Positions 21,849-32,446 of a stretch of DNA of 64,000 nucleotides are shown here, piece by piece. The stretch lies in the NCBI GenBank assembly GCA_965200605.1, contig CBDATW010000002.1, forward strand, positions 248,001 to 312,000. The letters run 5' to 3'. Each line of letters begins with the position of its first letter. Position 1 is the first letter of the stretch. The notes under the pieces are model-generated. The model was not told where the DNA came from, searched no databases, and was given only the letters and a program-made list of their open reading frames with translations. The stretch comes from CBDATW01 sp965200605 (GTDB lineage: Bacteria; Bacillota_I; Bacilli_A; CBDATW01). The translations under genes and the position numbers were made by a program.

Positions 21849-22657
21849 TTTATTACCTCATCAATATCCATACTTTTATTTTGAATCAAACCTTGATTAA
21901 ATATTTCATTGGAAATTTTGGCATTAAATGGAGAATTTAATTGCAATGATTTTAGTCTTGTTTCATCAAAAATAATATTTTGAGGTTTATCATCAAAGAC
22001 AATTATACCTTTTTCAATTATTACTAGCCTTTGAGCTTTAGCTGCTTCTTCCATATTATGAGTAATGGTAATAACAGTAATATTTTTTTCTTTGTTGATT
22101 TTTTCAATTAAGTTATTAACTTCCTTTACTCCTTTTGGATCAAGCATAGCTGTTGCTTCATCAAAAATAATGATTTGGGGAGAAATAGCAAAAACACCAG
22201 CTATTGCTACCTTTTGCTTTTGACCACCAGATAAATCATGTGGCGCTGAATTAATAAAATCTTTCATATCAACTCTTTTTAAAACATCCAAAATAATATC
22301 ATTCATTTTTTCTACTGGATAAAAATGATTTTCTAAACCAAAGGCAATATCATCTTCAACAGTAGCTCCAACAAATTGTGAATCTGGATTTTGAAAAACA
22401 ACTGATATTTGTTTTCTAATATTATAAAGATTTTCTTGGTTGTATTTTTTACCAAAAATTTCCACAGATCCAGAATCAACATCAACAAGACCAGCCATTA
22501 TTTTTGATAGAGTAGATTTACCAGAACCATTATGTCCTAAAAGTGATACTCATTCTCCTTGGTTAATAGTTAAGGAAAAATTGCTCAGAACTGATTCTGA
22601 TGAGGATTTGTATTTAAAAGAGACATTTTTTAATTCAATTGCTTTTTTCATTACCAT
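21836..22657 (-). CDS. ecfA1: ECF transporter ATPase EcfA1
   Basis: First ATPase of the ECF module, 273 residues. Walker A LLGHNGSGKST, Q-loop FQNPDSQFVGATVEDD characteristic of EcfA1, signature LSGGQKQKVAIAG and Walker B IIIFDEATAMLDP are visible. A TGA near 21845 is Trp, so the stop is at 21836 inside ecfA2. Two possible starts, ATG at 22657 and 22651; neither has a clear Shine-Dalgarno box. A 138-base gap to rplQ, with TATGATAAAAT just upstream, suggests an extra promoter here. Confidence 0.92.
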
Positions 22658-22795
22658 TTAATTTTATCATAAAGTAGTTATTTCACATATAGTACATATA
22701 TAAAAAGATGACTCTTTATATAATCATTTTACCAAATTGGTTAAAGTATAATTTTTTAACAATTTTTTTAATAGAAAATACTTAACTCAGATTTT

Positions 22796-23155
22796 TTATA
22801 CAAATTCAATTAAATAAATTGGAGCATTATCACCTTTTCTATTTTTAACTTTTAATACTCTGGTATATCCTCCATTACGATCTTTATACTTTGGAGCTAT
22901 TTCATCAAAGAGTTTTTTAACAGCTTTAACATTTTTATCATCAGTTTCATTTCTTAAAAACTTAGCAGCCTCTCTTCTTGCAGAAACTGTACCTTTTTTA
23001 CCAAAGGTAACTAGACGATCTAAAACTGTTTTTAATTTTTTAGCTTTGAATTCTGTTGTTTGAATTCTTCCATAAAGAATAACATCAGTAGCTAAGTTTC
23101 TCATAACCCCTTTTTCTCAAGCGGCATCTTGTCCTTGTTTTTGTATATATGACAT
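22796..23155 (-). CDS. rplQ: 50S ribosomal protein L17
   Basis: 119 residues, the usual length. The true start is 51 bases upstream of the first ATG after a TGA codon: the protein begins MSYIQKQGQDAAWEKGVMRN, with Trp encoded by TGA, and continues with LATDVILYGRIQTTEFKAKK. L17 lies at the polypeptide exit-tunnel side of the 50S subunit. Follows rpoA as in the classical alpha operon. Confidence 0.96.
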
Positions 23156-23167
23156 TCTATTTACCTC

Positions 23168-24112
23168 CTATTTAATTTCAAATCCAAGTTGTCCCACTTT
23201 TTCAACAACTTCATCAACAGATTTTTTACCTAAGTTTTTTGTATATGTAAGTTGGGCAAGTGAAAGATTGGCAATATCACTAACTTTTTCATGACCAGCT
23301 CTTTTTAAAGCATTATATGAACGTTGTGATAAATCAAGTTCTTCAAGTGTCATTTCCATAATTTGTTGAGTTTTTGATTCTTGCTCTGATGTTTCTTTAA
23401 TCACAGAACTTACTTCTTCAAGTGATGTTAAATCAGTTAGAAGCATATAATGTGAAATTAAGATTTCACTAGCTTCTTCAAGAGCTGCTTTGGCAGACAA
23501 AGCACCATTTGTTTTAACATCAACTACGATTTCTTCTGAAATATCAATTTTATTAGTGTTAATTTCTTCAACATCAAAGTTAACTGATTCAACTGGTGAA
23601 AAGTTTGAATCCATTGCAATATATCCAACTTCTGAAGTATATGATTTATTTTCTTCTGCCAAAGTATAGCCTCTACCTTTTGCTACAATTACTTCCATTT
23701 CAAGTGCACCATCTTTTTCAAGATGAGCAATTTCTAGTTTTTTAGAAACAATCTCAGCATTTGGTGGAACTTCAAATGATTTTGAAGTAACTGGTCCTTC
23801 TTTTGTTACATTAAGTTTTAAAATAACAGGTTCATCACCCTCAAATTTAACTACTAGGTTTTTTAAATTCAAGATAATTGATACAACATCCTCTTCACAA
23901 CCTTCTAATGCTTGGAATTCATGTTTTGCTCCGGTAATTTTAACAGCAACAGGGGCTGCTCCTTGAATTGATGAAACAAGTGTTCTTCTAAGTGAATTAG
24001 CTATTGTTGTTCCATAACCACGTGAAAGATTAGAAATAACAAATACTCCTTGGGATTGGTCTGCACTGGTTGCTTTTGTTTTAAAGGTTGGTTTTTCAAA
24101 TAAGTTTTTCAT
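23168..24112 (-). CDS. rpoA: RNA polymerase alpha subunit
   Basis: The 314-residue protein has both domains: the N-terminal dimerisation domain with SRGYGTTIANSLRRTLVSS, which initiates core enzyme assembly, and the C-terminal promoter-UP-element and activator-binding domain with LSQRSYNALKRAG and the helix-hairpin-helix LTYTKNLGKKSVDEV. Start ATG behind AAGGAGA. Normal position between rpsK and rplQ. Confidence 0.97.
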   Translation of the reverse strand: MKNLFEKPTFKTKATSADQSQGVFVISNLSRGYGTTIANSLRRTLVSSIQGAAPVAVKITGAKHEFQALEGCEEDVVSIILNLKNLVVKFEGDEPVILKLNVTKEGPVTSKSFEVPPNAEIVSKKLEIAHLEKDGALEMEVIVAKGRGYTLAEENKSYTSEVGYIAMDSNFSPVESVNFDVEEINTNKIDISEEIVVDVKTNGALSAKAALEEASEILISHYMLLTDLTSLEEVSSVIKETSEQESKTQQIMEMTLEELDLSQRSYNALKRAGHEKVSDIANLSLAQLTYTKNLGKKSVDEVVEKVGQLGFEIK

Positions 24113-24127
24113 AAATTCTCCTTTAAA

Positions 24128-24499
24128 TTAATTTCTTTTTTTCTTAGGTGGACGACATCCATTATGAGGAATTGCCGAAACATCTGAAATTTTTGTTACT
24201 GTAATGCCTGCTGCTGAAATTGATCTAACTGCAGCCTCTCTACCTTGTCCTGCTCCTTTAACCTGAACAGCAACTTCTACTACACCATGTTCTTTGGCTT
24301 TTTCACTTGCAGCTTTAGCTGCTAATTGAGCAGCAAATGGTGTTGATTTTTTTGAACCTTTATAACCAATTGCACCAGCTGATGATCATGAAAGGGCATT
24401 TCCTTCTAAATCAGTGAATGTTACAATTGTGTTGTTAAATGTTGCATGTACATGAGCTAGTGCTTTTGGTACATTTTTTTTATTTTTTCTTTTTGCCAT
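24128..24499 (-). CDS. rpsK: 30S ribosomal protein S11
   Basis: 123 residues. Conserved segments include [38 protein letters not shown] and the C-terminal [13 protein letters not shown]11 forms the platform of the 30S subunit near the mRNA exit. Several Trp codons are TGA (LSWSSAG), which hides most of the frame under the standard code. Confidence 0.97.
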
Positions 24500-24509
24500 T
24501 ATCTATTCC

Positions 24510-24881
24510 TTAACTTGCAACTTTCTTGTTTGCAATTGTTTTTCTTGGACCTTTTCTAGTACGAGCATTATTTTTTGTATGTTGCCCTCTTACTGGAAGT
24601 GACCTTTTATGTCTTTGTCCCCGGTAACTATTAATTTCCATTAAACGTTTGATGTTGAAGGCAACTTCTCTTCTTAGATCTCCTTCATGTTTAAATTTAG
24701 CAGCTTCATCTCTAATTGCATTTATTTGCTTATCATCAAGATCTTTAACTCTGATGTTTTGATCTACTTTTGCTGCTTGCAAGATTTTTTGAGATGTTGA
24801 TTTTCCAATACCAAAAATATAGGTAAGGGAGATAACAACTCTTTTATCTTTAGGTATATCTATTCCTAAAATTCTAGCCAT
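24510..24881 (-). CDS. rpsM: 30S ribosomal protein S13
   Basis: 123 residues beginning [15 protein letters not shown], with the helix-two-turn-helix segment [14 protein letters not shown] and the basic C-terminal end [17 protein letters not shown] that reaches the P-site tRNA. Normal order rpmJ-rpsM-rpsK. Confidence 0.97.
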   Translation of the reverse strand: MARILGIDIPKDKRVVISLTYIFGIGKSTSQKILQAAKVDQNIRVKDLDDKQINAIRDEAAKFKHEGDLRREVAFNIKRLMEINSYRGQRHKRSLPVRGQHTKNNARTRKGPRKTIANKKVAS

Positions 24882-24894
24882 AATCTATCCTTTC

Positions 24895-25008
24895 TTATCC
24901 CTGTCTTTGTTTATGCTTTGGTGTTTTACAAATTACCATAACACGTTTTTTTCTTTTAATAATTCTACAATTATTGCAAATCTTTTTTACTGAAGCTCTT
25001 ACTTTCAT
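24895..25008 (-). CDS. rpmJ: 50S ribosomal protein L36
   Basis: 37 residues, standard length, [20 protein letters not shown] at the start and zinc-type ligands (CNNC, later C and H in [13 protein letters not shown]), so this is the zinc-binding form. Found between infA and rpsM, the usual place. Confidence 0.95.
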   Translation of the reverse strand: MKVRASVKKICNNCRIIKRKKRVMVICKTPKHKQRQG

Positions 25009-25018
25009 TTTTAACTCC

Positions 25019-25234
25019 TTATTTTTGTCGATATGAAATTCTTCCTCTAGTTAAATCATAAGGTGATATTTCCATATCAACTTTATCTCCCAGAACAATT
25101 CTGATGTTATACTTTCTCATTTTTCCAGAAAGAGTTGCATCAACAATAGCTCCATTTTCTAGTTCAACTTTAAACTTAGTGCCTGGTAAAATTTTTACTA
25201 CTTTACCGGGAACTTCAATGACGTCTTTAGCCAT
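25019..25234 (-). CDS. infA: Translation initiation factor IF-1
   Basis: 71 residues of the S1-like OB-fold: [24 protein letters not shown] and the end [10 protein letters not shown]-1 occupies the A site of the 30S subunit during initiation. Its ATG lies inside the 3' end of the adk-map gene, with an eight-base overlap, so translation is probably coupled. Confidence 0.97.
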   Translation of the reverse strand: MAKDVIEVPGKVVKILPGTKFKVELENGAIVDATLSGKMRKYNIRIVLGDKVDMEISPYDLTRGRISYRQK

Positions 25235-26645
25235 TTTTGACCTCCCTTTGATCTAATGATGTTAAAATTTTATAACCATCTTGTGTAATTTCAATTGTAT
25301 GCTCGAAGTGGGCTGCAGGAGTTTTATCTTTTGACACTGCAGTAAAGCCATCTTCTTTTTTTAATTCAATTTCTTTTTTACCAAAGATAACAATTGGTTC
25401 AATAGCAATTGTATCACCAGCTTTTAGAACATCTCCAGTATTGGGTTTGCCAATATTGGGTACATATGGTGCTTCATGAAGACTTCTTCCAATCCCGTGT
25501 CCTGAGAACTCTTCAGGAATAGCCATATTATTTTTATATACATAAGAGCAAATAGCAGATGATATATCACCAACTCTTACTCCCTCTTTTACCACAGCTA
25601 GTGCTTGATTAAGCGCTTCTTTGGTAACATCTATCAATTTCTGTTTATCGTGGGAGATAGGGCCCACAGCATAGCTAACTGCTGTATCTGAATTTCAACC
25701 ATTAACTTTTGCTCCAACATCAACTGTGACTATATCTCCTTTTTGAAGAGTATAATTAATTGGAGTACCATGTACAACCACTTCATTAACTGCAAGACAT
25801 GTTGAAAAGTTATAATCATAAATTCCCATAAATGCCGGGGTTGCTCCATTATCTTCAATGACCTTTTGACAAGCTTTATCTAAATCTAGTAAATTTAATC
25901 CTGGTTTGATAATTTTTTGACAATGCCCTTGTACTAGCGCTGCAACTTTTCCAGCTTTAGCCATATTTTTTAATTTATCTGAATTTTTATATAGTTCTCT
26001 TGTAATTTCAAGATATACTTCATTTATATTTTGTTTAGATGTATCAAATTTAATGATATCAACTTTATTTTGAAAGAAATTAACTAGAGGAATTGTAACT
26101 TGATTATATTCTTCAAGCCTTTTTGTGATAAACTCTTTATTATCATCTTTTCTTTGATACAGCAGCCCCTTACATTTATTACATTTTCCCTTAACAATAG
26201 GTTTTGTTGATAAATCTTTTGTATTATAAACATAACCACAATCCCTGCATAATCTACGATTGATAACTCTTTGAATTAAGATCTCATCAGGAGAAATTAA
26301 TAAAATTATAAAATCAATATTACGGTTAATTTCTTTTAATAATTCAATAATTTTTTTTCCCTGATGAATGTTTCTGGGATATCCATCTAGTAAAATAATA
26401 CTATCTTTGATATCAGAATTGGCTAACCTTGATTTAACCATTTCATCAGTAATTTCATCTGGAACAAGTATTCCCTTATCCATAAATTTCAATGCTTTTT
26501 TTCCAATTGTAGTTTTATTACTAATGTTATCTCTAAAAAGATTGCCAGTTGCAATGTGAATAACATTAAAATCTTCAACAAGTTTTTGGGCAAAAGTTCC
26601 TTTACCAGTCCCTGGAGCACCTATGATTAAAATACTTTTATTCAT
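25227..26645 (-). CDS. adk-map: Adenylate kinase - methionine aminopeptidase fusion
   Basis: One uninterrupted frame of 472 residues joins two enzymes that are separate genes elsewhere. Residues 1 to about 217 are adenylate kinase: P-loop [15 protein letters not shown] and a zinc-type LID with two CxxC pairs (CRDC and CNKC). Without linker it continues [16 protein letters not shown], equivalent to the N-terminus of type I methionine aminopeptidase, whose motifs follow: [28 protein letters not shown] and [12 protein letters not shown] with the metal ligands. The junction (around 25960-26000) has no stop and no ribosome site. TGA-Trp at 25695. Preceded by secY and followed by infA as usual for adk, map, infA. 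Confidence 0.93.
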
Positions 26646-26646
26646 T

Positions 26647-27972
26647 TTATCAATGTCCTTTTTCTAGTTTTTCTTGAACTTCTTTTTGATTGTAGTTATC
26701 TTCAGTAAATCCTTTATAAGATGCTTGGAAAAGTTGTCCTTTAATTTGACGATATGTTTCAAGTGAAACACCAGCAACAATAATCATAGCTGATCCCCCG
26801 ATAGATAAAGGTGTTGTAACTTTAATAACATTTGAAATTATTTGGGGCAAAGCTGCAACAAAGACAAGGAATAATCCTCCATATGTTGCTACTCTATAAA
26901 TAATTCTTTCAATATATGCCTTTGTTTCATTTCCTGGTCTAATTCCGGGAATAAATGATGAATTTTGAGCAAGATTATCTGCAAGTTCTTCGGGATTAAC
27001 TGAGTTAAATGCCTGGAAAAATGTAAAGCCAAATATTAATATCAGAAATGCACCATAGGCTCATGGGTTATTGAATGTAAAGTATTTATTAATTCAAAGA
27101 GCTCAAGCTTTTTCTGGAAAAAATGAAGCAACTGAAGCTGGAGCCAAAACCATTGATGAGGCAAAAATTATGGGAATAACTCCTGCAATATTTACTTTTA
27201 ATGGTAGGTATGAAACTTCTTCCTTTCTTTTGATGTCATAAGATTGTGAGTATTGTACTGGAATCTTACGCTCAGATTGATCTACAAAGACCATAAAGGC
27301 AATTAAGAAGTATCAAGCGACCATATAAAATGTAAAGTTTAAAAGCCCAGTAAATAATTCTTGGGCAGAATCGCCAATAACAAAAATTTGAAATGTTTGA
27401 AGAACTTGATATGGTAGGTTTGCAACAATACCTGCAAAAATAATTATTGAAAGCCCATTACCAATACCGTGTTCTGAAATTTTATCTCCTAGAAATAGAG
27501 TAATCATAGCACCTGCTACAAGAACAATCATTACATAGATGTATTGCCCTGTATCTAATCTAGCAATTAATCCACTAAACATCATTCCCCTAGTTAAAGC
27601 AAATGCTTGCAGAATTGATAATAATAGTGTTAGTTTTTTAGTAATAGCAGCCAAAGCTTTTTTACCATTTTCTCCTGATTTTAAATGTTCTTTTCATTTA
27701 GGCACTACATCATGGGCTAGAAGTTGAACAACAATTGATGATGTAATGTAGGGTGAGACTCCCAGAGCAAATAGTGAAAATGATTTTAGAGCTCCTCCTC
27801 CCAGCATATTAACAAGTCCCAAAAATGAGTTTGTATCAAAAGTGCCCTCAATCCTTACACCAGGAATTGTAATTGATGCACCAAAACGAAATAGAGTCAA
27901 AATTGCCAATGTATAAAGCATTTGGCCTCTTAATTTTTTATGTTTAAATATTGATACAAGTGTTTTGAACAT
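26647..27972 (-). CDS. secY: Protein translocase subunit SecY
   Basis: 441-residue, ten-helix channel protein of the Sec translocon. The start MFKTLVSIFKHKKLRGQML, plug-region GGGALKSFSLFALGVSPYITSSIVVQLL and later KIPVQYSQSYD are characteristic. Several Trp are TGA, including the penultimate codon, giving the end EKGHW. It ends one base before the adk start. Membrane protein with the usual length. Confidence 0.96.
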
Positions 27973-27975
27973 ATT

Positions 27976-28416
27976 TTATTTTACCTCTATTTTTCCATCA
28001 GCTTTTTCAATAGCCAACTTAGCAGATGCTGACATAGCATCTACATTTACAGTTAACATTTTAGTTAACTTACCTCTGCCAAGAATTTTAACTAATTTGG
28101 TTGATTTCTTAATCAATCCAACTTTAAAAAGGGTTTCTTTATTAACTTTATCACCATTTTTAAAGTTTTTTTCTAAATCATCTAAATTAATTGGAGTAAA
28201 TTCTTTATAGTTTATATTTTTGAATCCAAACTTAGGAATTCTTCTAAATAAAGGTGTTTGCCCACCTTCAAATCCTGGTCTAGTTCCACCTCCCGAGCGT
28301 GCTTTTTGTCCCTTTTGACCACGCCCAGAAGTTTTACCTACTCCAGAACCAATTCCCCTACCAACTCTTTTTTTGTTCTGACGCTTAAATTCAGATTTTA
28401 ATTGATGTAATTTCAT
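27976..28416 (-). CDS. rplO: 50S ribosomal protein L15
   Basis: 146 residues; [21 protein letters not shown] and the glycine-rich [23 protein letters not shown] region are typical. It directly follows rpsE: rpmD (L30), present between them in many bacteria, is absent, as in other mycoplasmas. Confidence 0.97.
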   Translation of the reverse strand: MKLHQLKSEFKRQNKKRVGRGIGSGVGKTSGRGQKGQKARSGGGTRPGFEGGQTPLFRRIPKFGFKNINYKEFTPINLDDLEKNFKNGDKVNKETLFKVGLIKKSTKLVKILGRGKLTKMLTVNVDAMSASAKLAIEKADGKIEVK

Positions 28417-28417
28417 A

Positions 28418-29152
28418 TTAAAGCTCCTTTACATCTTTGCCTCTTAATTCGGCAACTTCTGCTTTTGATTTTAAATTCATAAGACCATGGAATGTAGCTC
28501 TAACTACATTAATAGGTGTTTTGGATCCTTGAACTTTTGAGTAAATGTTTTTTACTCCAGCTAACTCTAAGACTGAACGAGCAGCTGAACCAGCAATAAT
28601 TCCTGTACCTTCAGGAGCGTTTTTTAAAAATACTCTTCCTGAACCAGCTTGTCCAGTGATAGTGTGGGGAATTGTATCTCCCTTAACTAGGGGGATTGTA
28701 ATAACATTTTTTTGCGCTTGTTGAATTGCTTTTTTAATTGCTGATGGTACCTCTGAGGCTTTGGCAATTGCATATCCAACTTTTCCTTTTTTATCTCCAA
28801 CAACAACTAGAGCATTAAACGACATTTTACGTCCTCCTTTTGTTGTTTTTGAAACTCTATTAATAGCAACAACTTGTTCTTGATAAGGTGATTCTTTTCT
28901 ACCACGCCTTTGGTTGCGGCCTTTACCACCTTTTCTATCTGATTTTCTAAATGGTTTTTTACCATCTTTATAAGCAAAAGGTTTTCTTACATTTGATAAA
29001 TCACCAGAATTTCTTTCTGCAGGTTTGATTGCAGGAATATCATCAGCAACACTTTTAGTTGGTCTTATTGCTGGAATATTATCTTCAACACTTTTGGTAG
29101 TCTTAACTGTAGGGATCTCTTTTTTGATATCTTTTTGATCTTTATTTTCCAT
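28418..29152 (-). CDS. rpsE: 30S ribosomal protein S5 with long N-terminal extension
   Basis: The S5 core (dsRBD-like fold with [34 protein letters not shown] and [16 protein letters not shown]) starts near residue 85; the whole protein has 244 residues where about 165 is usual. The extra N-terminal 80 residues contain a degenerate internal repeat ([13 protein letters not shown] and [13 protein letters not shown]) followed by a very basic stretch [15 protein letters not shown]5 takes part in translational accuracy and mRNA entry. The tail is probably surface exposed; function unknown. Confidence 0.95.
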   Translation of the reverse strand: MENKDQKDIKKEIPTVKTTKSVEDNIPAIRPTKSVADDIPAIKPAERNSGDLSNVRKPFAYKDGKKPFRKSDRKGGKGRNQRRGRKESPYQEQVVAINRVSKTTKGGRKMSFNALVVVGDKKGKVGYAIAKASEVPSAIKKAIQQAQKNVITIPLVKGDTIPHTITGQAGSGRVFLKNAPEGTGIIAGSAARSVLELAGVKNIYSKVQGSKTPINVVRATFHGLMNLKSKAEVAELRGKDVKEL

Positions 29153-29165
29153 ATTCTAACCTTTC

Positions 29166-29522
29166 TTAAAATTTAAGTCCTTTTTCTTTTGCTGCTTCAC
29201 CCAAGGCTTTGATTCGACCATGATAGAGATTCCCTCCACGATCAAATACAGCTTTTGTAATTTTTGCTTTTTTAGCAGCTTCAGCTAAAGCCTCTCCTAC
29301 TTTTTTGGCTGCTTCAATATTGCTACCATTTTTTAGCTTAAGAGAAACAGATGATGATGATGCTAGGGTTTTGTGATTTAGATCATCAATTAATTGAGCT
29401 TCAATGTTTTTTAAAGAGCGAAATACTGAAAGTCTTGGGATTGTTGAACTTCCAACAATTTTGTTTCTAATACGCAAATGTCTTTTGATTCTTGCTTTTG
29501 TTCTATTCATTTTATTTTTCAT
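29166..29522 (-). CDS. rplR: 50S ribosomal protein L18
   Basis: 118 residues, 5S rRNA-binding protein. Conserved segments RLSVFRSLKNIEAQLIDD and the C-terminal FDRGGNLYHGRIKALGEAA. ATG overlaps the rplF stop by one base (TAATG). Confidence 0.96.
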   Translation of the reverse strand: MKNKMNRTKARIKRHLRIRNKIVGSSTIPRLSVFRSLKNIEAQLIDDLNHKTLASSSSVSLKLKNGSNIEAAKKVGEALAEAAKKAKITKAVFDRGGNLYHGRIKALGEAAKEKGLKF

Positions 29523-30064
29523 TATTTTGCAGCTGTTTTACCAACTTTTCTAATAATGTGTTCTCCTTTGTATTTTATTCCTTTGCCTTTATATGGCTCT
29601 GGCTTTCTAAATGCTCTAATAATGGCTGCAGTTTCTCCCACAAGTTGTTTATCAATCCCTTCAACAATTATTTCTGTTGGTGATGGTGTAGTAATAATAA
29701 TGCCATTGGGTTGTTCAATGTTAATATCATGTGAGAAACCAACTGACATATTTAAGGTTTTGCCTTTCATTGCCACCTTGTATCCCACTCCAGAAACTTC
29801 AAGCTCTTTTTTGAATCCTTGACTAACACCTTTTATCATTCCTTGAATGAGTGAGTTGTAAGTTCCATGTAGTTGCCTGGTCTGCTTTTCTTCATTTGAT
29901 CTTAGAGTCATTACTTGCTTATCTTTGACTTCAATTTTGATAACATCTGTTTTAAATGTTTGTTCTAGATTACCCTTTGGACCACTGACTTTAACATTTG
30001 AATTATTAACTTCAACATTAACTCCATCTGGTATATCTAAAATTCTATTTCCAATTCTTGACAT
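29522..30064 (-). CDS. rplF: 50S ribosomal protein L6
   Basis: 180 residues: MSRIGNRILDIPDGVNVE at the start, VSGPKGNLEQTF, the second repeat GVGYKVAMKGKTLNMSVG and the conserved RKPEPYKGKGIKY near the end. L6 lies near the sarcin-ricin loop and factor-binding site. Confidence 0.97.
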   Translation of the reverse strand: MSRIGNRILDIPDGVNVEVNNSNVKVSGPKGNLEQTFKTDVIKIEVKDKQVMTLRSNEEKQTRQLHGTYNSLIQGMIKGVSQGFKKELEVSGVGYKVAMKGKTLNMSVGFSHDINIEQPNGIIITTPSPTEIIVEGIDKQLVGETAAIIRAFRKPEPYKGKGIKYKGEHIIRKVGKTAAK

Positions 30065-30082
30065 ATTAATTTTGATACTTGC

Positions 30083-30475
30083 TTATCAAATGTAAGCAAG
30101 TACTTCTCCTCCTAGATTGTTTTGTTTTGCAAATTTTGAAGTTTTAAGACCTTGGTTAGTAGAAACAATTGCTATCCCTAGTCCATTTAGAACTTTTGGC
30201 ATATCAGCTGCTTTAACATAAACTCTTAGACCTGGTTTTGAAATTCTTTTTAAATTATTGATTACTCTAATTTTGCCTTTGTATTTAAGTTTAATAGCAA
30301 GTTGTGGTTTGGTTTTATTTCCATAAATTTTATATTCTCTAATATAGCCTTCTTCTTTAAGAAGTTTTGCAATTTCTAATTTTAGTTTTGAACTAGAAAG
30401 AGAAACTGATGGTTTATATACTTGGTTGGCATTTCTAATAATAGTTAGCATATTTGCTATTGGATCATTTAACAT
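30083..30475 (-). CDS. rpsH: 30S ribosomal protein S8
   Basis: 130 residues. Starts MLNDPIANMLTIIRNAN; the C-terminus SKFAKQNNLGGEVLAYIW ends in a Trp encoded by TGA, matching the conserved GE(V/I)L-YVW end of the family and confirming the genetic code. S8 is a primary binder of the central 16S domain and in other bacteria the spc-operon repressor. Confidence 0.97.
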
Positions 30476-30496
30476 AATATATCTCCTTTGCTCTTT

Positions 30497-30682
30497 CTAT
30501 CAAGATGCTTTCTTAACGCCTGGAATTTCACCATTATATGCTAGTTCTCTAAAGCAGATACGGCATACACGGTATTCCCGCATAAATCCATGTGGTCTTC
30601 CACATTGTTGGCATCTATTATATTTTCTTGCTGAAAATTTTTGATGCTTTTTACTTTTTTCAATTAATGCTTTTTTTGCCAT
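30497..30682 (-). CDS. rpsN: 30S ribosomal protein S14, zinc type
   Basis: 61 residues of the short S14 form with two CxxC zinc ligand pairs (CQQC and CRIC). The last residue, in the conserved end GVKKASW, is encoded by TGA; the stop TAG follows at 30497. Confidence 0.96.
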
Positions 30683-30690
30683 ATTATCTC

Positions 30691-31233
30691 CTAACTAGCC
30701 TTAAATGGACAACCAAGCTGAGTTAACAATTCTCTAGCTTCATCATCACTATCTGTTGATGTAACAATGATAATATCCATTCCTAATAATTTTTTAATTT
30801 TATCATAATCAATTTCTGGGAAAATAATTTGTTCTTTAATTCCTAGGGCATAATTTCCATGTCCATCAAAAGATTTAGGTGAAATTCCTCTAAAATCTCT
30901 AATACGACCAAGTGAAACATTAAATAGTTTATCTAAGAATTCATACATTTTCTTACCTCTAAGTGTAACTTTACACCCCATTTGTTGTCCTTCTCTTAAT
31001 TTAAATGAGGCAAGTGAATTTTTAGCAATTGTTTTAACAGGTTGTTGTCCTGTAATTGCTGCAATTTCCTTCATTGCTATTTCCATTAATTTAGAATCGC
31101 TTGTAGCTGATGCAATAGATTGGTTAATAACAACTTTTTCTATTTTAGGTATCATCATTGGAGAAGAATATGAAAATTTCTTCATCATTGATGGACATAC
31201 TTCATTTTTGTATTTATCAAATAATCTCGACAT
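30691..31233 (-). CDS. rplE: 50S ribosomal protein L5
   Basis: 180 residues, 5S rRNA binding, contacts P-site t[48 protein letters not shown] and [11 protein letters not shown] are conserved landmarks. Preceded by rplX and followed by rpsN in the usual order. Confidence 0.97.
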   Translation of the reverse strand: MSRLFDKYKNEVCPSMMKKFSYSSPMMIPKIEKVVINQSIASATSDSKLMEIAMKEIAAITGQQPVKTIAKNSLASFKLREGQQMGCKVTLRGKKMYEFLDKLFNVSLGRIRDFRGISPKSFDGHGNYALGIKEQIIFPEIDYDKIKKLLGMDIIIVTSTDSDDEARELLTQLGCPFKAS

Positions 31234-31244
31234 AATCTACTCCT

Positions 31245-31613
31245 TTATTTTTTAGTTGATGTTTTTTTAGTAGTTTTTTTTGTAGATACAGATTTTTTAA
31301 TTTCAGATTTTTTATTTTTAACTTTTTTACTTTGATCTTTTTTAGCATCAATTTTTTTAGTATCTATAACTTTCTTTTTAGGTTTATTTTTCTTTTTTGA
31401 TGACAAGGCAACATTTGAAATGTGAATTGATGCTTCAAATTCTGCTACTCCCCCATCAGGGTGGCTTTGAGATGGTTTGATATATCTTCTAACCATATTT
31501 ACTTTTTCAATAATTACACGATTAGTTTTTTTAATAATTTTTTTAACATTACCTTCAAAACCTTTATGTTTACCAGTAATAACTACCACTTTGTCTCCGA
31601 CTTTAATTTTCAT
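31245..31613 (-). CDS. rplX: 50S ribosomal protein L24 with lysine-rich tail
   Basis: The first 75 residues are the L24 KOW domain (KVGDKVVVITGKHKGFEGNV, VIIEKVNMVRRYIKPSQ). About 45 further residues form a low-complexity tail of Lys, Ser and Thr that is absent in most bacteria (usual length about 100, here 122). L24 starts 50S assembly. The tail may strengthen rRNA contacts. Confidence 0.95.
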   Translation of the reverse strand: MKIKVGDKVVVITGKHKGFEGNVKKIIKKTNRVIIEKVNMVRRYIKPSQSHPDGGVAEFEASIHISNVALSSKKKNKPKKKVIDTKKIDAKKDQSKKVKNKKSEIKKSVSTKKTTKKTSTKK

Positions 31614-31622
31614 TATTACCTC

Positions 31623-31991
31623 CTATAGTACTTCTGGGGCAAGAGATGATATTTTGTTAAATCCAGCATCTCTAACTTCTCTTGCTACTGGACCAAAGAT
31701 ACGGGTACCTTTGATTTGCTTTTCATTGTTTATAATTACAACAGCATTGTCATCAAATTTAATATATGAACCATCTTTTCTTTTAACACCATATTTTGTT
31801 CTAACTATTACAGCTTTAACAATATCACCTTTTTTTATTGCACCATTTGGAGCAGCTTTTTTAACTGTAGCCACTACAATATCTCCTACATTGGTAAACT
31901 TACGAACTGAACCACCCAAGTTTCTTATAACAAGTACTTCTTTTGCACCAGTGTTATCAGCAACATTTAATCTGCTTTCTGATTGAATCAT
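31623..31991 (-). CDS. rplN: 50S ribosomal protein L14
   Basis: 122 residues, the exact usual length: [48 protein letters not shown] and [17 protein letters not shown]. It sits at the subunit interface and contacts 16S helix 14. Confidence 0.98.
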   Translation of the reverse strand: MIQSESRLNVADNTGAKEVLVIRNLGGSVRKFTNVGDIVVATVKKAAPNGAIKKGDIVKAVIVRTKYGVKRKDGSYIKFDDNAVVIINNEKQIKGTRIFGPVAREVRDAGFNKISSLAPEVL

Positions 31992-32010
31992 AATTTATTC
32001 ATTGCCTTTC

Positions 32011-32268
32011 TTATAAGATAACTGCTTTTTCTAAGACTTTATCTAATTTAAATCTTTTAGTAGCTGAAATTGGTCTTGTTTCTGAAATCAAAACTTTATC
32101 TCCGATTTTAGCTTCATTTTTAAAATCATGGGCGTGGAACTTTTTAGTTTTTTTAACACGCTTACCATACATTGGGTGTTTTTCATATTTTTCAATTTTT
32201 ACAGTTATTGTTTTATCTCTTGCATCAGAAGATACAATGCCAATAAATGTCTTTGATACTTTATTCAT
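32011..32268 (-). CDS. rpsQ: 30S ribosomal protein S17
   Basis: 85 residues of OB fold: [51 protein letters not shown] and [13 protein letters not shown]. Its ATG overlaps the rpmC stop as ATGAATAA, suggesting coupled translation. Confidence 0.97.
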   Translation of the reverse strand: MNKVSKTFIGIVSSDARDKTITVKIEKYEKHPMYGKRVKKTKKFHAHDFKNEAKIGDKVLISETRPISATKRFKLDKVLEKAVIL

Positions 32269-32437
32269 TATTTATCTCCTTTTGAGAGTTTAGTTTAGTA
32301 AATAATTTAGCTATTTGTTTTTTAACTGCTTTTATTTTATGTGGTTGTTCTAGTTGACCTACTGCTGCTTGAAAACGTAATTTTAATAATTCATCTTTCA
32401 GTTGGGCAACTTGATTTAGTATTTCTTTGTTATCCAT
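32261..32437 (-). CDS. rpmC: 50S ribosomal protein L29
   Basis: 58 residues, too short for many gene finders but certain by context and by sequence: two helices with [30 protein letters not shown], the signature region (R-F-Q-x-A-x-G-Q-L-x-x-P). Near the tunnel exit of the 50S subunit. Overlaps rpsQ by eight bases. Confidence 0.93.
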   Translation of the reverse strand: MDNKEILNQVAQLKDELLKLRFQAAVGQLEQPHKIKAVKKQIAKLFTKLNSQKEINNE

Positions 32438-32446
32438 ATAGGCCTC

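Noticed and set aside
28410..28425. Missing rpmD (L30) as a possible deletion
   Set aside because: rpsE and rplO are directly adjacent in Mollicutes in general; absence of L30 is normal for this group.
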